A stretch of 64,000 nucleotides of DNA from Bradyrhizobium sp. 170. GTDB taxonomy: Bacteria > Pseudomonadota > Alphaproteobacteria > Rhizobiales > Xanthobacteraceae. The stretch covers positions 8,406,501 to 8,470,500 of the forward strand of contig NZ_CP064703.1 in the NCBI RefSeq assembly GCF_023101085.1. Direction: 5' to 3'. This document shows, piece after piece, positions 8,634 to 17,311 of this stretch. Every line of letters begins with the position of its first letter. Position 1 is the first letter of the stretch. A program made the position numbers and the translations under genes. The notes beneath the pieces are model-generated. The model did not search any database, had not been told where the DNA came from, and saw only the letters and a program-made list of their open reading frames with translations.

Positions 8634-9371
8634 TCAGATGAACGCCATGCCGCCATTGAGGACGATGGTCTGTCCGGTCATGTAGTCGTTGCCGAGCACC
8701 ATCGCGACGGCTTGCGCCACTTCCTCGGCCTGGCCCATGCGGCCGAGCGGGATGTTGCGGGCGAGATCGGTCCGGCCACCCATCATGTCGGTTGCGATCA
8801 GCGACGGCGCCACCGCGTTGACGGTAATCCCTTCCTTGACGAGCCGCGCGGCATAGCCTCGCGTCAGCCCTTCCATGCCGGCCTTGGAGGCGTTGTAGTG
8901 CACGCCGATGGCGCCGGCGCCGCGCGCAGCACCCGACGAGATATTGACGATGCGGCCCCATTTGCGCGCCCGCATATCAGGCAACACGGCCTGCGTGCAG
9001 AGGAACGCCGATTTCAGGTTGACCGCGATGGTGCGATCGAAATCGTCCTCGGTCAGATCATCGACGCCGCGCACGATCGCCATGCCCGCATTGTTGACGA
9101 GGATATCGATCGGGCCGAGCGCGGAAGCAACCTGGTCGACCATTCTGGCAACGGCCGCAGCCTGCGAGACGTCGGCCGCCACCGCGATGGCGCGGCCGCC
9201 GCCAGCCTTGATCCTGGCGACGACGGCCTCGGCATCATCGGCCCGCTCGCGGTAATTGACCACGACCGCGGCGCCGGCCTCGGCCAGAGCCCATGCGATC
9301 GCCGCACCAATGCCGCGGGACGCGCCCGTCACCAGCGCGACATGCGCGCCCAGATCCTGTCCGCTTGCCAT
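8634..9371 (-). CDS. SDR family oxidoreductase (3-oxoacyl reductase type)
   Basis: 245 residues from the ATG at 9371, which has GAGG six bases upstream; an upstream in-frame ATG at 9404 lacks a ribosome binding site. It is a classical short-chain dehydrogenase/reductase: Rossmann motif TGASRGIG near residues 14-21, NNAG near 90, the catalytic Ser in NISSGAA and the YNASK pair. The sequence resembles FabG-like 3-oxoacyl-(ACP/CoA) reductases using NAD(P)H. The thioesterase gene follows in the same direction. Confidence 0.9.
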   Translation of the reverse strand: MASGQDLGAHVALVTGASRGIGAAIAWALAEAGAAVVVNYRERADDAEAVVARIKAGGGRAIAVAADVSQAAAVARMVDQVASALGPIDILVNNAGMAIVRGVDDLTEDDFDRTIAVNLKSAFLCTQAVLPDMRARKWGRIVNISSGAARGAGAIGVHYNASKAGMEGLTRGYAARLVKEGITVNAVAPSLIATDMMGGRTDLARNIPLGRMGQAEEVAQAVAMVLGNDYMTGQTIVLNGGMAFI

Positions 9372-9468
9372 CGAAACCTCACCTGACGTCAAAGGCGGAT
9401 GCAATCATATCACTGCGGAAGCGCCGGAGTCGAAACGCTGACCACGTGAACGGCGCCCGGGCAGAATA

Positions 9469-10557
9469 TCAGGTTGCGTTCGACCCCACGCTCTCCAGAA
9501 ACTCCTTTACGGTATTGACCGTTCCGGTGCTGGTTGCGGCGTAGCCGGGCAGGCTCGCAACCCCATCCTGGAACTCGCGCCCCTTCATGATGTCGAGAAC
9601 GCGCCGCATCGGCTCCGTCTCCAGAAATGTGCGCTTGCAGACGAAGAAATAGTCTTCCGTCAGCAGCCGGATGAAATCGAGCCCGAACTGCCGGGCGGCG
9701 GCCTCGACGCCAAAACTCACATCCGCCATGCCGCTGGCGACATAGGCGGCGACGGCGGCGTGGGTGAACTCCATTTGCTGCGCACCGTTGATCCTGGCCT
9801 CGTCGACCTTGTGCAGCGCCAGCAACTGATCGAACAGCAGCCGCGTGCCGGAATCATGGTCGCGGTTGACGAAGCGTGCCTTGCGCTCGACGACATCTCT
9901 GATCGAGGCGATCTTCAGCGGATTGCCGCGCTTGACCATCAGCCCCATTTCCCGCGTCACGAAACTGATCACGCGGTCCTCGCGCGGATCGAGCCATTCC
10001 TTGCAGGCCCGAATGCCCTGCGCGCGCAATTCGCCGCGCGGCAGATGCACGCCGGAAAGATCGCACGCGCCCTGCGCCAGCGACACCAGCGAATTCTGAT
10101 TGCTGACATAACGCAGATCGACGCCGATGCCGGGTTCACGGTCCAGCAATTCGCGCAATTTCGACACCGCAAAACCGTGGCTGGCGTGAACGCGGATGAC
10201 GGACGGGCGTTGATGCAGGAACGGCTTGATCTCGGTCACGAGTTCCTGCGCGAGATTTTCGAGCTGCGGACCAAGCCGCGCCTGCATGCGCTCCCCGGCC
10301 CAGACCAGTTTTTCGCCGAAGGCGGTGAGCGCCGTGCCCTTGCCGCGGTGGGTCTCGACCAGCGGCACGCCGAAGAAATCGGACCACTGCTCGACCAGAT
10401 TCCAGACATGCCGATAGGAGAGCTGGACGTGCTTCGCCGCGCTGGTGAGTTTCCCGGTCTTCCGGATTTCATTGAGAACGCCGAGCATCACCACCGCCGT
10501 CTCCGGGCTGCCTTCCTTGTGAAATCGCCAGACCGTCTCGATCTCGACGTGATGCAT
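9469..10557 (-). CDS. ModE-like HTH regulator with substrate-binding domain
   Basis: 362 residues. Residues about 1-95 form a winged helix resembling ModE and LysR N-termini (LTSAAKHVQLSYRHVWNLVEQW, then the wing with GTALTAFGEKL). Residues about 110-355 are a PBP-like effector domain related to those found with molybdenum/tungsten regulators and cofactor enzymes. It is divergent from the aldehyde dehydrogenase gene across a 114-base AT-rich gap and is the obvious candidate to control it. The effector is unknown; an oxyanion or a small carboxylate are both compatible with the fold. Confidence 0.85.
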   Translation of the reverse strand: MHHVEIETVWRFHKEGSPETAVVMLGVLNEIRKTGKLTSAAKHVQLSYRHVWNLVEQWSDFFGVPLVETHRGKGTALTAFGEKLVWAGERMQARLGPQLENLAQELVTEIKPFLHQRPSVIRVHASHGFAVSKLRELLDREPGIGVDLRYVSNQNSLVSLAQGACDLSGVHLPRGELRAQGIRACKEWLDPREDRVISFVTREMGLMVKRGNPLKIASIRDVVERKARFVNRDHDSGTRLLFDQLLALHKVDEARINGAQQMEFTHAAVAAYVASGMADVSFGVEAAARQFGLDFIRLLTEDYFFVCKRTFLETEPMRRVLDIMKGREFQDGVASLPGYAATSTGTVNTVKEFLESVGSNAT

Positions 10558-10671
10558 GGCCGCTCACTTTATGAAATTGACTGCATATCTTTGCGAGGCA
10601 TAGGCACACCATATCATATTTACAAAAGGCTATCTCCTCCTAATTTCAAGCACAACAACGGAGGAAATATG

Positions 10672-12159
10672 ATGTCTATTGCATATGATTATGACCGCGC
10701 GTCCGTCCCCGCCATCGCATCCGCCAAGCCCCGGCTGCTGCTGATCGACGGCCAGCACGTCCCGTCCGCCTCCGGCCGCACGTTCAAGACCCTAAATCCG
10801 GCCAACGAACAGGTCATCGCGACGGTGGCCGAAGGCAACGAGGCCGACGTCGATCGCGCGGTGGCGGCGGCGCGGCGCGCCTTCGAGGGCCCCTGGCGCA
10901 GCATGCGCGCCTCCGAACGCGGCCAGATTTTGCTCCGTCTGGCCGAGCTGATGAAGCAGCACGCCGATGAGATCGCAGCCCTTGAAAGCCTCGATGCCGG
11001 CAAGCCGATCGCGGGCGTGCTGCGGCAGGACCTCCCCGCCGCCATCGATACGCTGACTTACTATGCCGGCTGGGCCGACAAGATCAGCGGCGAGGTGGTC
11101 TCGACGCGGGAAGAAGCGCTCACCTACACCATGCGGGAGCCGGTTGGCGTGGTTGCCGCCATCGTGCCCTGGAATTTCCCGCTGATGATCGGGATGTGGA
11201 AACTGGCGCCGGCGCTGGCCTGCGGCTGCACCATCGTGATGAAGCCCGCCGAGCTGACATCGCTTTCCGCATTGCGCATCGGCGAGCTGGCGCTCGAAGC
11301 CGGATTGCCGCCCGGCGTTCTCAACATCGTTACCGGCCCCGGACGCGTGGTCGGCGACGCGCTGGTCAATCATCCTGATGTCGACAAGGTGACGTTCACG
11401 GGATCGCCGGGCGTCGGCCGCGGAATTCTGCGCGGCGCTGCCGGCAACTTCAAGCGCGTGTCGCTCGAGCTCGGCGGCAAGTCCGCCAACGTCATCTTCG
11501 ACGACGCCGATATCGAGGCGGCCAGCAAGGCGGCGGCCTCGGGAATCTTCTTCAACGCCGGGCAGGTCTGCTCGGCCGGCTCACGCGTACTGGCCCATGA
11601 GAAGGTCTATGACGAGGTGGTCGAGCGGCTGACGCAGCGTGCCAAGGCCATCCGCATCGGCGATCCCGCCGATCGCGCCACGGCGATGGGGCCGGTGATC
11701 TCCGAGAAGCAGATGAAGAGCATCCTCGATTACGTCGATATCGGCCGGAACGAAGGCGCCTTTCTGACGACGGGTGGGGAGCGTGTCGGCGACCGCGGCT
11801 ACTTCATCAGCCCGGCGGTGTTCGCCAACGTCCAACATGAGATGCGCATCTCGCAGGAAGAAATCTTCGGGCCCGTGGTCAGCGTCATCAAGTTCAAAGA
11901 TGAAGCCGAAGCGCTCCGCATCGCCAACGGCACGGCCTACAGCCTTGCGGCCGGCGTCTGGAGCCGCGACATCGGACGGGTGCAGCGTTTCGCGAAACAG
12001 GCGAAGGCCGGAACGGTCTGGATCAACACCTATGGCTACACCGACGTGCGGTTGCCATGGGGCGGCGTGCGCGATTCAGGATTCGGCCGCGAACACGGCA
12101 CGGCCGCGCTGGAGAATTTTACCGAGCCGAAGGCGGTCTGGATGAATCTGAACGTGTGA
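10672..12159 (+). CDS. NAD(P)-dependent aldehyde dehydrogenase
   Basis: 495 residues. GGAGGA lies at 10660-10665; the second of two adjacent ATGs (10672) has the better spacing, the first (10669) would add one Met. It oxidises aldehydes to carboxylic acids with NAD(P)+. Motifs: VPWNFPLMIGMWKLAPAL, the TGSPGVGRGI cofactor loop, the general-base Glu in LELGGKSANVIF, and the nucleophile in FNAGQVCSAGSR (Cys300). The length is normal for the family. Substrate is not evident; the best matches by eye are betaine-/phenylacetaldehyde-like dehydrogenases. Divergent from a ModE-like regulator. Confidence 0.94.
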   Translation: MSIAYDYDRASVPAIASAKPRLLLIDGQHVPSASGRTFKTLNPANEQVIATVAEGNEADVDRAVAAARRAFEGPWRSMRASERGQILLRLAELMKQHADEIAALESLDAGKPIAGVLRQDLPAAIDTLTYYAGWADKISGEVVSTREEALTYTMREPVGVVAAIVPWNFPLMIGMWKLAPALACGCTIVMKPAELTSLSALRIGELALEAGLPPGVLNIVTGPGRVVGDALVNHPDVDKVTFTGSPGVGRGILRGAAGNFKRVSLELGGKSANVIFDDADIEAASKAAASGIFFNAGQVCSAGSRVLAHEKVYDEVVERLTQRAKAIRIGDPADRATAMGPVISEKQMKSILDYVDIGRNEGAFLTTGGERVGDRGYFISPAVFANVQHEMRISQEEIFGPVVSVIKFKDEAEALRIANGTAYSLAAGVWSRDIGRVQRFAKQAKAGTVWINTYGYTDVRLPWGGVRDSGFGREHGTAALENFTEPKAVWMNLNV

Positions 12160-12205
12160 GCGCCGCACGCGACTGCCGAGGCAACTTTCAAGGCCTCACC
12201 TGGCC

Positions 12206-12230
12206 GCCCTCTCCTCGTAAGGGAGAGGGC
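12206..12230. terminator. Hairpin between convergent genes
   Basis: GCCCTCTCC and GGAGAGGGC form a perfect 9-bp stem with a 7-base loop in the short gap between the convergent aldehyde dehydrogenase and nitronate monooxygenase genes. No T-run follows on either strand, so it is either a Rho-independent-like barrier or one of the palindromic repeats of this genome. Confidence 0.4.
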
Positions 12231-12240
12231 GCCACGCCCG

Positions 12241-13209
12241 TTACAATGCGGGGTCGACCGCCTCGTCATACTCTTTCTTGAAGCGCGCGATCAGCTCGGC
12301 AGCCGGCAAGACCTTGGCGACGCTGCCCACGCCCTGGCCGGAGCCCCAGATTTCCTTCCAGGCCTTTGGCTTGGCGCGCTCGCCCGACGCGTCCGTACCG
12401 AAGCTCATTTTCGAGGGATCCGAGGTCGGGAGATTGTCAGGATCCATGCCGGCGGCAACGATCGACGGTTTCAGATAATTGCCGTGCACGCCGGTGAACA
12501 GGTTGGAATAGACGATGTCTTCGGCGGTCGAGGTCGTGATCATCTGCTTGTAGCCCTCGACGGCGTTGGCCTCCCTGGTGGCGATGAAGGCGGAGCCGAT
12601 ATAGGCAAAGTCGGCGCCCAGTATGCGCGCGGCGCGGATGGCGCGGCCGTTTGCAATCGCGCCCGACAACGCGATCGGACCATCGAACCAGGCCCGCGTC
12701 TCCGCCACGAAGGCCAGCGGCGAAATCTCGCCGGCATGGCCGCCGGCGCCGGCCGAGACCAGGATCAATCCGTCGGCGCCCTTCTCGACCGCCTTGTGCG
12801 CGAACTTCTGGTTGATCACGTCGTGGAAAACGATGCAGCCCCAGCCATGCGCCGCCTGATTGAGTTCCTCGCGCGCGCCGAGCGAAGTGATCATCATCGG
12901 CACCTTGTGCTTTTCACAAAGCGCCAGATCCTGATCGAGCCGGTTGTTCGACTTGTGCACGATCTGGTTCACCGCAAACGGTGCCGACGGCCGCGCAGGG
13001 TTCGCCTTGTCGTAGGCCGCAAGCTCTTCCTTGATCCGCGCCAGCCATTCGTCGAGCAGCGCCGGCGGCCGGGCGTTCAGCGCCGGGAACGACCCCACCA
13101 CACCCGCCTTGCATTGTGCGATCACCAGATCCGGCACGGAAATGATGAAGAGCGGCGCACCGATCACGGGTAGCGACAGACGGCCCTTGAACAAGGCAGG
13201 CATGGACAT
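12241..13209 (-). CDS. Nitronate monooxygenase (2-nitropropane dioxygenase family)
   Basis: 322 residues, FMN-dependent TIM-barrel enzyme oxidising alkyl nitronates to carbonyl compounds and nitrite. The N-terminus LPVIGAPLFIISVPDLVIAQ and the stretch GADGLILVSAGAGGHAGEISPLAF carry the glycine-rich FMN phosphate-binding region and the His of class I-like enzymes; ALSGAIANGRAIRAARILGADFAYIGSAFI completes the FMN site. Start choice: ATG at 13209 or at 13203 two codons later. Convergent with the aldehyde dehydrogenase. Confidence 0.9.
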   Translation of the reverse strand: MSMPALFKGRLSLPVIGAPLFIISVPDLVIAQCKAGVVGSFPALNARPPALLDEWLARIKEELAAYDKANPARPSAPFAVNQIVHKSNNRLDQDLALCEKHKVPMMITSLGAREELNQAAHGWGCIVFHDVINQKFAHKAVEKGADGLILVSAGAGGHAGEISPLAFVAETRAWFDGPIALSGAIANGRAIRAARILGADFAYIGSAFIATREANAVEGYKQMITTSTAEDIVYSNLFTGVHGNYLKPSIVAAGMDPDNLPTSDPSKMSFGTDASGERAKPKAWKEIWGSGQGVGSVAKVLPAAELIARFKKEYDEAVDPAL

Positions 13210-13315
13210 TCGAAACGATCCTTCGGTTTATTCAAGCGGATGAGGCATCGCCGTAGAGATGCCAGACGTCATACCAACAAGGCAATCTTTCCAGTGTCAA
13301 GTATTGCGTTTTGCC

Positions 13316-13365
13316 GCTGGCGCGGAATGACTTTTCTGCGAAACGTCATTCCGCGCCAGCTTTTT
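13316..13365 (+). terminator. Strong intrinsic terminator on the plus strand
   Basis: A perfect 16-bp stem (13316-13331 with 13345-13360) and a 13-base loop are followed by TTTTTGTTTG. It reads on the plus strand, but the flanking genes (12241-13209 and 13464-14048) are both on the minus strand, so it does not end a known gene. It may end a small RNA transcribed from 13210-13315, or be a palindromic repeat. Confidence 0.5.
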
Positions 13366-13369
13366 GTTT

Positions 13370-13464
13370 GCGCATGATCTCCGGGCAAACGCTTCGCGTT
13401 GGTCCCGAGGGAAAACCGGTGCCCACTTTGCACTGACGTGGCCCTCCGGGTCCGGTTCATGCGC
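13370..13464. repeat. Palindromic repeat with GCGCATGA/TCATGCGC ends
   Basis: The ends GCGCATGA (13370-13377) and TCATGCGC (13457-13464) are exact inverted repeats, and the inside contains AAAACCGGTGCCCACTTT, a sequence type very common in rhizobial intergenic palindromes. The right end touches the stop codon of the next gene. Confidence 0.7.
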
Positions 13465-14048
13465 TACTGACATAGCGCCCTCGTCACGTAATTTTCGTTC
13501 TTGCAGTCGCCCGGCTGGCGCTTGTAGCCCGGCAGGTACACTTTCGGCGAGCATTTCTCGGCAGCATCGGTGTCGAGGCTCTTGCCTTCCTTGTAACCCT
13601 TGCTCTGGCACAGCCGGTCGGCGCCGGCCTTGCAGTCCGGCGCGCCGTTGGCCGACACGAGACACGCCGCCCGCCCGCTCACCATGGTCGAGGGCTTGGC
13701 CATGTTCGACAGGCTCTGGCCGGCGTCCTTGGTGCGCGCGTTGAAATCGTCGATGGTCTCGCTCGGGCTCTTCAGCGGCGGCAGCAGCGATTTGGATTTC
13801 TCGAACAGCTTGCCGATCTCGTTGATCAGGCCCGGGTTCTCGTCGCGCGGCGGCGAGGGCTCGATCTGCTGCCGCTCGGGCTGAGCCGGCAGGGGTTGCT
13901 GGGCCGGCGACTGCAGGCCGAGCGAGGGCGGAGGCGCGGCCTGCGGCCAGGCGGCTTCGGGAGCGGTCGCCAGCATGGATGCGACGAGGCTCGCCGTCGC
14001 AAATTGCGGCCCGAATAATGTGAACAGACGGCCGCTTCGATCGGACAT
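13464..14048 (-). CDS. Hypothetical exported protein with Cys-rich C-terminus
   Basis: 194 residues from the ATG at 14048; an ATG at 14084 would add 12 residues. I do not recognise the family. A signal-like hydrophobic segment near residues 15-32 is followed by a Pro/Gln-rich stretch (to about 75), a helical part, and a C-terminal region with six cysteines (AACL, PDCK, RLCQ, EKCS, GDCK, ALCQ) that could form disulfides in the periplasm. The neighbouring YqaA gene lies 81 bases upstream in the same direction. Confidence 0.75.
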   Translation of the reverse strand: MSDRSGRLFTLFGPQFATASLVASMLATAPEAAWPQAAPPPSLGLQSPAQQPLPAQPERQQIEPSPPRDENPGLINEIGKLFEKSKSLLPPLKSPSETIDDFNARTKDAGQSLSNMAKPSTMVSGRAACLVSANGAPDCKAGADRLCQSKGYKEGKSLDTDAAEKCSPKVYLPGYKRQPGDCKNENYVTRALCQ

Positions 14049-14129
14049 GACACGAACGTAGCCTGAAGCCGGGATGCCGGCCAAGCGCTAGATCAGCGTA
14101 AACGCGATCGAGATCAGCGTGAACGCGAT

Positions 14130-14729
14130 CTAGATCAACTTGAACGCAACGACGAAACCGAGCACCAGTACAACCGCCCCGATGGCGACCCACAGGCCGA
14201 GTCGCTTTTCCAGCTCGCTCCGGATCAGGTCGCCGTAGCGGTTGAGCAGGACGGCGACAATGAAGAAGCGCCCGCCGCGCGCCACGACGGAGCACAGGAT
14301 AAACAGCCAGATATTGTAGCCCGCGAAGCCCGAGGTGATGGTGACGAGCTTGTAGGGGATCGGCGTCAGGCCCTTCAGCAGGATGATCACCGCACCCCAC
14401 TCGGCATAGGAGGCCCGGAAGGTCTCGACCTTGTCACTAAGGCCGTAAAGGGTGATGAGCCAGTGCCCGATCGAATCGTAGAGCAGCGCGCCGATCGCGT
14501 ATCCGACCACACCGCCGGCGACGGAAGAGATCGTGCAGACGGTCGCGAACCACCATGCCTTCTTCGGCCGCGCCAGCGACATCGGCAGCAGCATGATGTC
14601 GGGCGGAATCGGGAAGAACGAGCTTTCCGCGAAGGATACGGCCGCCATGATCCACAGCGCGTAGGGCTTGTCAGCGGCGTCGATGCACCAGTCGTAGGTC
14701 CGTTTCAGCATGGCCGCATGAACCATCAT
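14130..14729 (-). CDS. YqaA family membrane protein (DedA/SNARE-associated superfamily)
   Basis: 199 residues with four to five hydrophobic segments. Features of the YqaA branch of the DedA/VTT superfamily are FAESSFFPIPPDIMLLPMSLARP near residues 32-54 and the conserved GLTPIPYKLVTITSGFAG near 119-136, which contain the re-entrant loop motifs. Members are thought to move lipids or other hydrophobic substrates across the inner membrane, usually coupled to ions; the function here is not known. Confidence 0.88.
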   Translation of the reverse strand: MMVHAAMLKRTYDWCIDAADKPYALWIMAAVSFAESSFFPIPPDIMLLPMSLARPKKAWWFATVCTISSVAGGVVGYAIGALLYDSIGHWLITLYGLSDKVETFRASYAEWGAVIILLKGLTPIPYKLVTITSGFAGYNIWLFILCSVVARGGRFFIVAVLLNRYGDLIRSELEKRLGLWVAIGAVVLVLGFVVAFKLI

Positions 14730-14774
14730 GCGGCGGATTTGTCCATGCCGGAAAAGGACGGAATTCGAGAGGAA

Positions 14775-15257
14775 TTAGTGCCGTTTACGCAAGGAGCGGC
14801 CTTCCAGCGCGACAATTCGCCGCCGGACCACGGGGGACGCCGTCGCCTTGGACAACTCCTTGGGCAAAGTCTTCGGCAAAGCCTTGGCAGGTGGCGCCCT
14901 GGCAGGTAGCGCCTTGTTCGCCAAAGCTTTGGGCATTTTGACCGCCGACTTCGGCAGCTTCTCGGCGATGCCGAGCATATCCTCGCGCCGCTCCATTTCG
15001 CGCCAGACGTCCTCCGGCTTCACGCCGGCCGAAGCCCACAGGACGGTCAGGTTATAGAGCAGATCGGCACTCTCGCGGACCACCGCCTCGGTCTTGCCGT
15101 TGACGGCGTCGATGACGACTTCGATGGCTTCCTCGGCAAGCTTCTTGGCCATCTTGGAGGGGCCGCGCTGAAACAGCCGCGCCGTTCGCGACGTGGCCGG
15201 ATCGAGATCCTTGGCTGCGATGACAGCCTGATAAAGCCGTTCGAGCGAATCACTCAT
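14775..15257 (-). CDS. hisE: Phosphoribosyl-ATP diphosphatase HisE with basic C-terminal extension
   Basis: 160 residues. Residues 1-100 match HisE, the second step of histidine biosynthesis (phosphoribosyl-ATP to phosphoribosyl-AMP and diphosphate): KLAEEAIEVVIDAV supplies the metal-binding acidic helix, and ESADLLYNLTVLWASAGV the second one. HisE of this group is normally 105-110 residues; here about 55 further residues are Ala/Pro/Lys/Leu-rich (ALPARAPPAKALPKTL). No other his gene is adjacent. It may be a second HisE-like pyrophosphatase rather than the pathway copy. Confidence 0.85.
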   Translation of the reverse strand: MSDSLERLYQAVIAAKDLDPATSRTARLFQRGPSKMAKKLAEEAIEVVIDAVNGKTEAVVRESADLLYNLTVLWASAGVKPEDVWREMERREDMLGIAEKLPKSAVKMPKALANKALPARAPPAKALPKTLPKELSKATASPVVRRRIVALEGRSLRKRH

Positions 15258-15312
15258 TCTCTGAACCTAACGCAAAGCCGTGGCGAGCGTGTTAACGGCC
15301 GCCCCTGCAACC

Positions 15313-15345
15313 ATAAAAAAACCCACCGGCCGGGACGGCCGGTGG
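15313..15345 (-). terminator. Intrinsic terminator of the 15381 gene
   Basis: Read on the minus strand: CCACCGGCC, loop GTCCC, GGCCGGTGG (perfect 9-bp stem), then GTTTTTTTATGG. It lies 36 bases after the stop codon of the Gly/Tyr-rich protein gene. Confidence 0.85.
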
Positions 15346-15380
15346 ATTCATCTTAACGGTTGCGATTTTAGCGGTCGCGT

Positions 15381-15788
15381 TTACCAGCCGTGATAGTAGT
15401 GCCTGCGGCCGTAGTAAGGGCCAGGCGAGTAATAGCCCGGGCTGCCGTAATAGGCCGGGCCGCCGCCATAGTAGCCGCCGCCATAGTAGCCATTGTCATA
15501 GTAGTAGTCGCGGCGGTTCTGGGTGGCCGCGATCGCGAGCCCGGTGCCGACGATGCCAGCGAAGGCCGCCGCGGCCGCGGCACCGCCGCCGCCACCTCGA
15601 TAATACCTGCGGCGCGCGCTGATATCGGTTGCGTCGCTGGTCCCGGTCGACGCCGTGACGTCCTTGCCTGACGTCGCGGAGCCGGCGAAGGCCATCGACG
15701 GCTCGACTGCCGTCAGCGCCACCGCCAGGACCGTCGCCACCGCGCCGGCGCGGCCGATCGATGAAAACATACCCTTTCGCGCAAACAT
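15381..15788 (-). CDS. Gly/Tyr-rich exported hypothetical protein
   Basis: 135 residues from the ATG at 15788, which has GGAGG eight bases upstream. Residues 1-35 look like a signal peptide or N-terminal anchor. A short Ser/Thr/Asp region is followed by RRRYYRGGGGG, an Ala/Gly-rich hydrophobic span (AAAAAAFAGIVGTGLAIAA, residues about 70-88), and a low-complexity tail of about 45 residues made of repeated YYGGG and PYY units. Such short Tyr/Gly-rich envelope proteins are common in Bradyrhizobium-type genomes and have no assigned function. A clear terminator follows. Confidence 0.75.
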   Translation of the reverse strand: MFARKGMFSSIGRAGAVATVLAVALTAVEPSMAFAGSATSGKDVTASTGTSDATDISARRRYYRGGGGGAAAAAAFAGIVGTGLAIAATQNRRDYYYDNGYYGGGYYGGGPAYYGSPGYYSPGPYYGRRHYYHGW

Positions 15789-16029
15789 CTCGACATCCTC
15801 CGTGGAAGCTGGCCCGACAGGCCTCAGATAGCTAACCACAGAGCGAATACTAGGTTCCCCAATCCGAACGGCAGCTGAACGATCCCTGGCAAAATCGTGG
15901 CAGTCATCGACCGTTCAGGTTAGATGCTGCAGAATGGCTCGCCCAAGGGCGATTCATGCCGTTGGCGATGTCACGAAGCAGTCATCGCCGACGCGGCAAC
16001 TTGTCCCACCTCGTGCTGATGTAATCTCG

Positions 16030-17118
16030 ATGCGTGCTGTCAGGACCAAGGCCATCCGCTCCCGCCTGAGCGTTCTCTCGAGTATTCTCTTGGCTTCCCT
16101 TGCCGGGCTGTGCGCAGTTGCGGGCATCATGGCGAGCAATGTCCTGGCCGCGGACGACCCCCGGCCTCCGCTTGCGATCCAGTTTTCGCTCGATCGTCCG
16201 ATCGATGCCGCAGCCTCCCCTTTCGTGATGGCCGCAGCCGGCGGCCTGTTCGGCGCGGAAGCGCTTGCGGTCACGATCAACATCGCCAGTGGATCGTCGG
16301 ATGCGATTGCGCGCGTCGCGGCAGGCACCAGCGATTTTGCGCTGGTCGACATCAACGCGTTGATGCGTTTTCGCGACAAGGACAAGCAGGGCGGCCCCAG
16401 GATCAAGGCGGTGTTCGTCCTGTCCAACAAGGCGCCCTATGCCATCATCGCCCGCAAGAGCCGCGGCGTCCGCGCGCTGACTGACATCGAGGGCAAGAAT
16501 CTCGGCGTCGCCGAAGGCGATCTGTCGGTCCGGCTGTGGCCGGCGGTGGCCCACCAGAACGGCATCAAGATCAAGAGCGTGAAGCAGAGCAGCATCAGCG
16601 CCGCGGTGCGCGAGCCGATGCTGTCGGCAGGCCAGATCGATGCCGTGACCGGATTCTCCTATCTGTCGGCGATCAATTTGAGGGACCGCGGCGTGCCGGC
16701 CGACGATCTGGCGGTGCTGAAATTCGCCGACTATGGCTGCGAGGCCTATGGTTTCGCCGTCATCGTCAATCCGGCGCTGGCGGCCGCCAAGCCCGAGGCG
16801 GTGAAGGGATTCGTGCGGGCCGTGATCGGCGGCCTTAATCTTACCGTCAAGGACCCTGCAGGCGCCGCGACCGAAGTCGCCAATCGCATGGACGGCGGTT
16901 CAAAGGACCTCGAACTCGAACGCCTGCAAAGCATCCTGCGCGACAACATCCTGACCAGCGAAGTGAAACGCAACGGCATCGGCGCGATCGATCCGGCGCG
17001 ATTCGAACGCTCGATTGACCAGGTCGCGGAAGATTTCAAGTTTCAGAAGCGGCCGCAGGCCTCCGACATCTTCGACGACCAGTTCCTGCCGCCGCTCAAC
17101 GGTCGCGTGATCAATTGA
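16030..17118 (+). CDS. NitT/TauT-type ABC transporter substrate-binding protein
   Basis: 362 residues from the ATG at 16030; an earlier in-frame start at 15934 would put 32 extra residues before the signal peptide. The signal peptide ends near NVLA-ADD. The mature part matches periplasmic binding proteins of the nitrate/sulfonate/taurine/thiamine-precursor family: FVMAAAGGLFGAEALAVTINIASGSSDAIARVAAGTSDFALVD. No permease or ATPase gene is adjacent, so the transporter partner is elsewhere or absent. The next gene (ndvA-like) is 193 bases downstream in the same direction. Confidence 0.9.
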   Translation: MRAVRTKAIRSRLSVLSSILLASLAGLCAVAGIMASNVLAADDPRPPLAIQFSLDRPIDAAASPFVMAAAGGLFGAEALAVTINIASGSSDAIARVAAGTSDFALVDINALMRFRDKDKQGGPRIKAVFVLSNKAPYAIIARKSRGVRALTDIEGKNLGVAEGDLSVRLWPAVAHQNGIKIKSVKQSSISAAVREPMLSAGQIDAVTGFSYLSAINLRDRGVPADDLAVLKFADYGCEAYGFAVIVNPALAAAKPEAVKGFVRAVIGGLNLTVKDPAGAATEVANRMDGGSKDLELERLQSILRDNILTSEVKRNGIGAIDPARFERSIDQVAEDFKFQKRPQASDIFDDQFLPPLNGRVIN

Positions 17119-17311
17119 GTAAAATGTAACTCCTCATGGCGAGGAGGCGCCAACGGCAAAGCCGTTGCGCAGGGATGAGGTCGGTGGGCGTGTTGTCCGC
17201 AAGCGATTAGGGATAAAAGCGATTGAACAAAATTCATCCCGCTCTGGTTCTCCACCGCGATCCCTGATTAGTATAGTGGCCGCTGATCGCTTCCTTTGAG
17301 TCCTTATCCGA

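Noticed and set aside
9760..10668. In-frame extension upstream of the aldehyde dehydrogenase
   Set aside because: It runs antisense through the regulator gene and lacks family similarity; the strong GGAGGA before 10672 gives the proper start.
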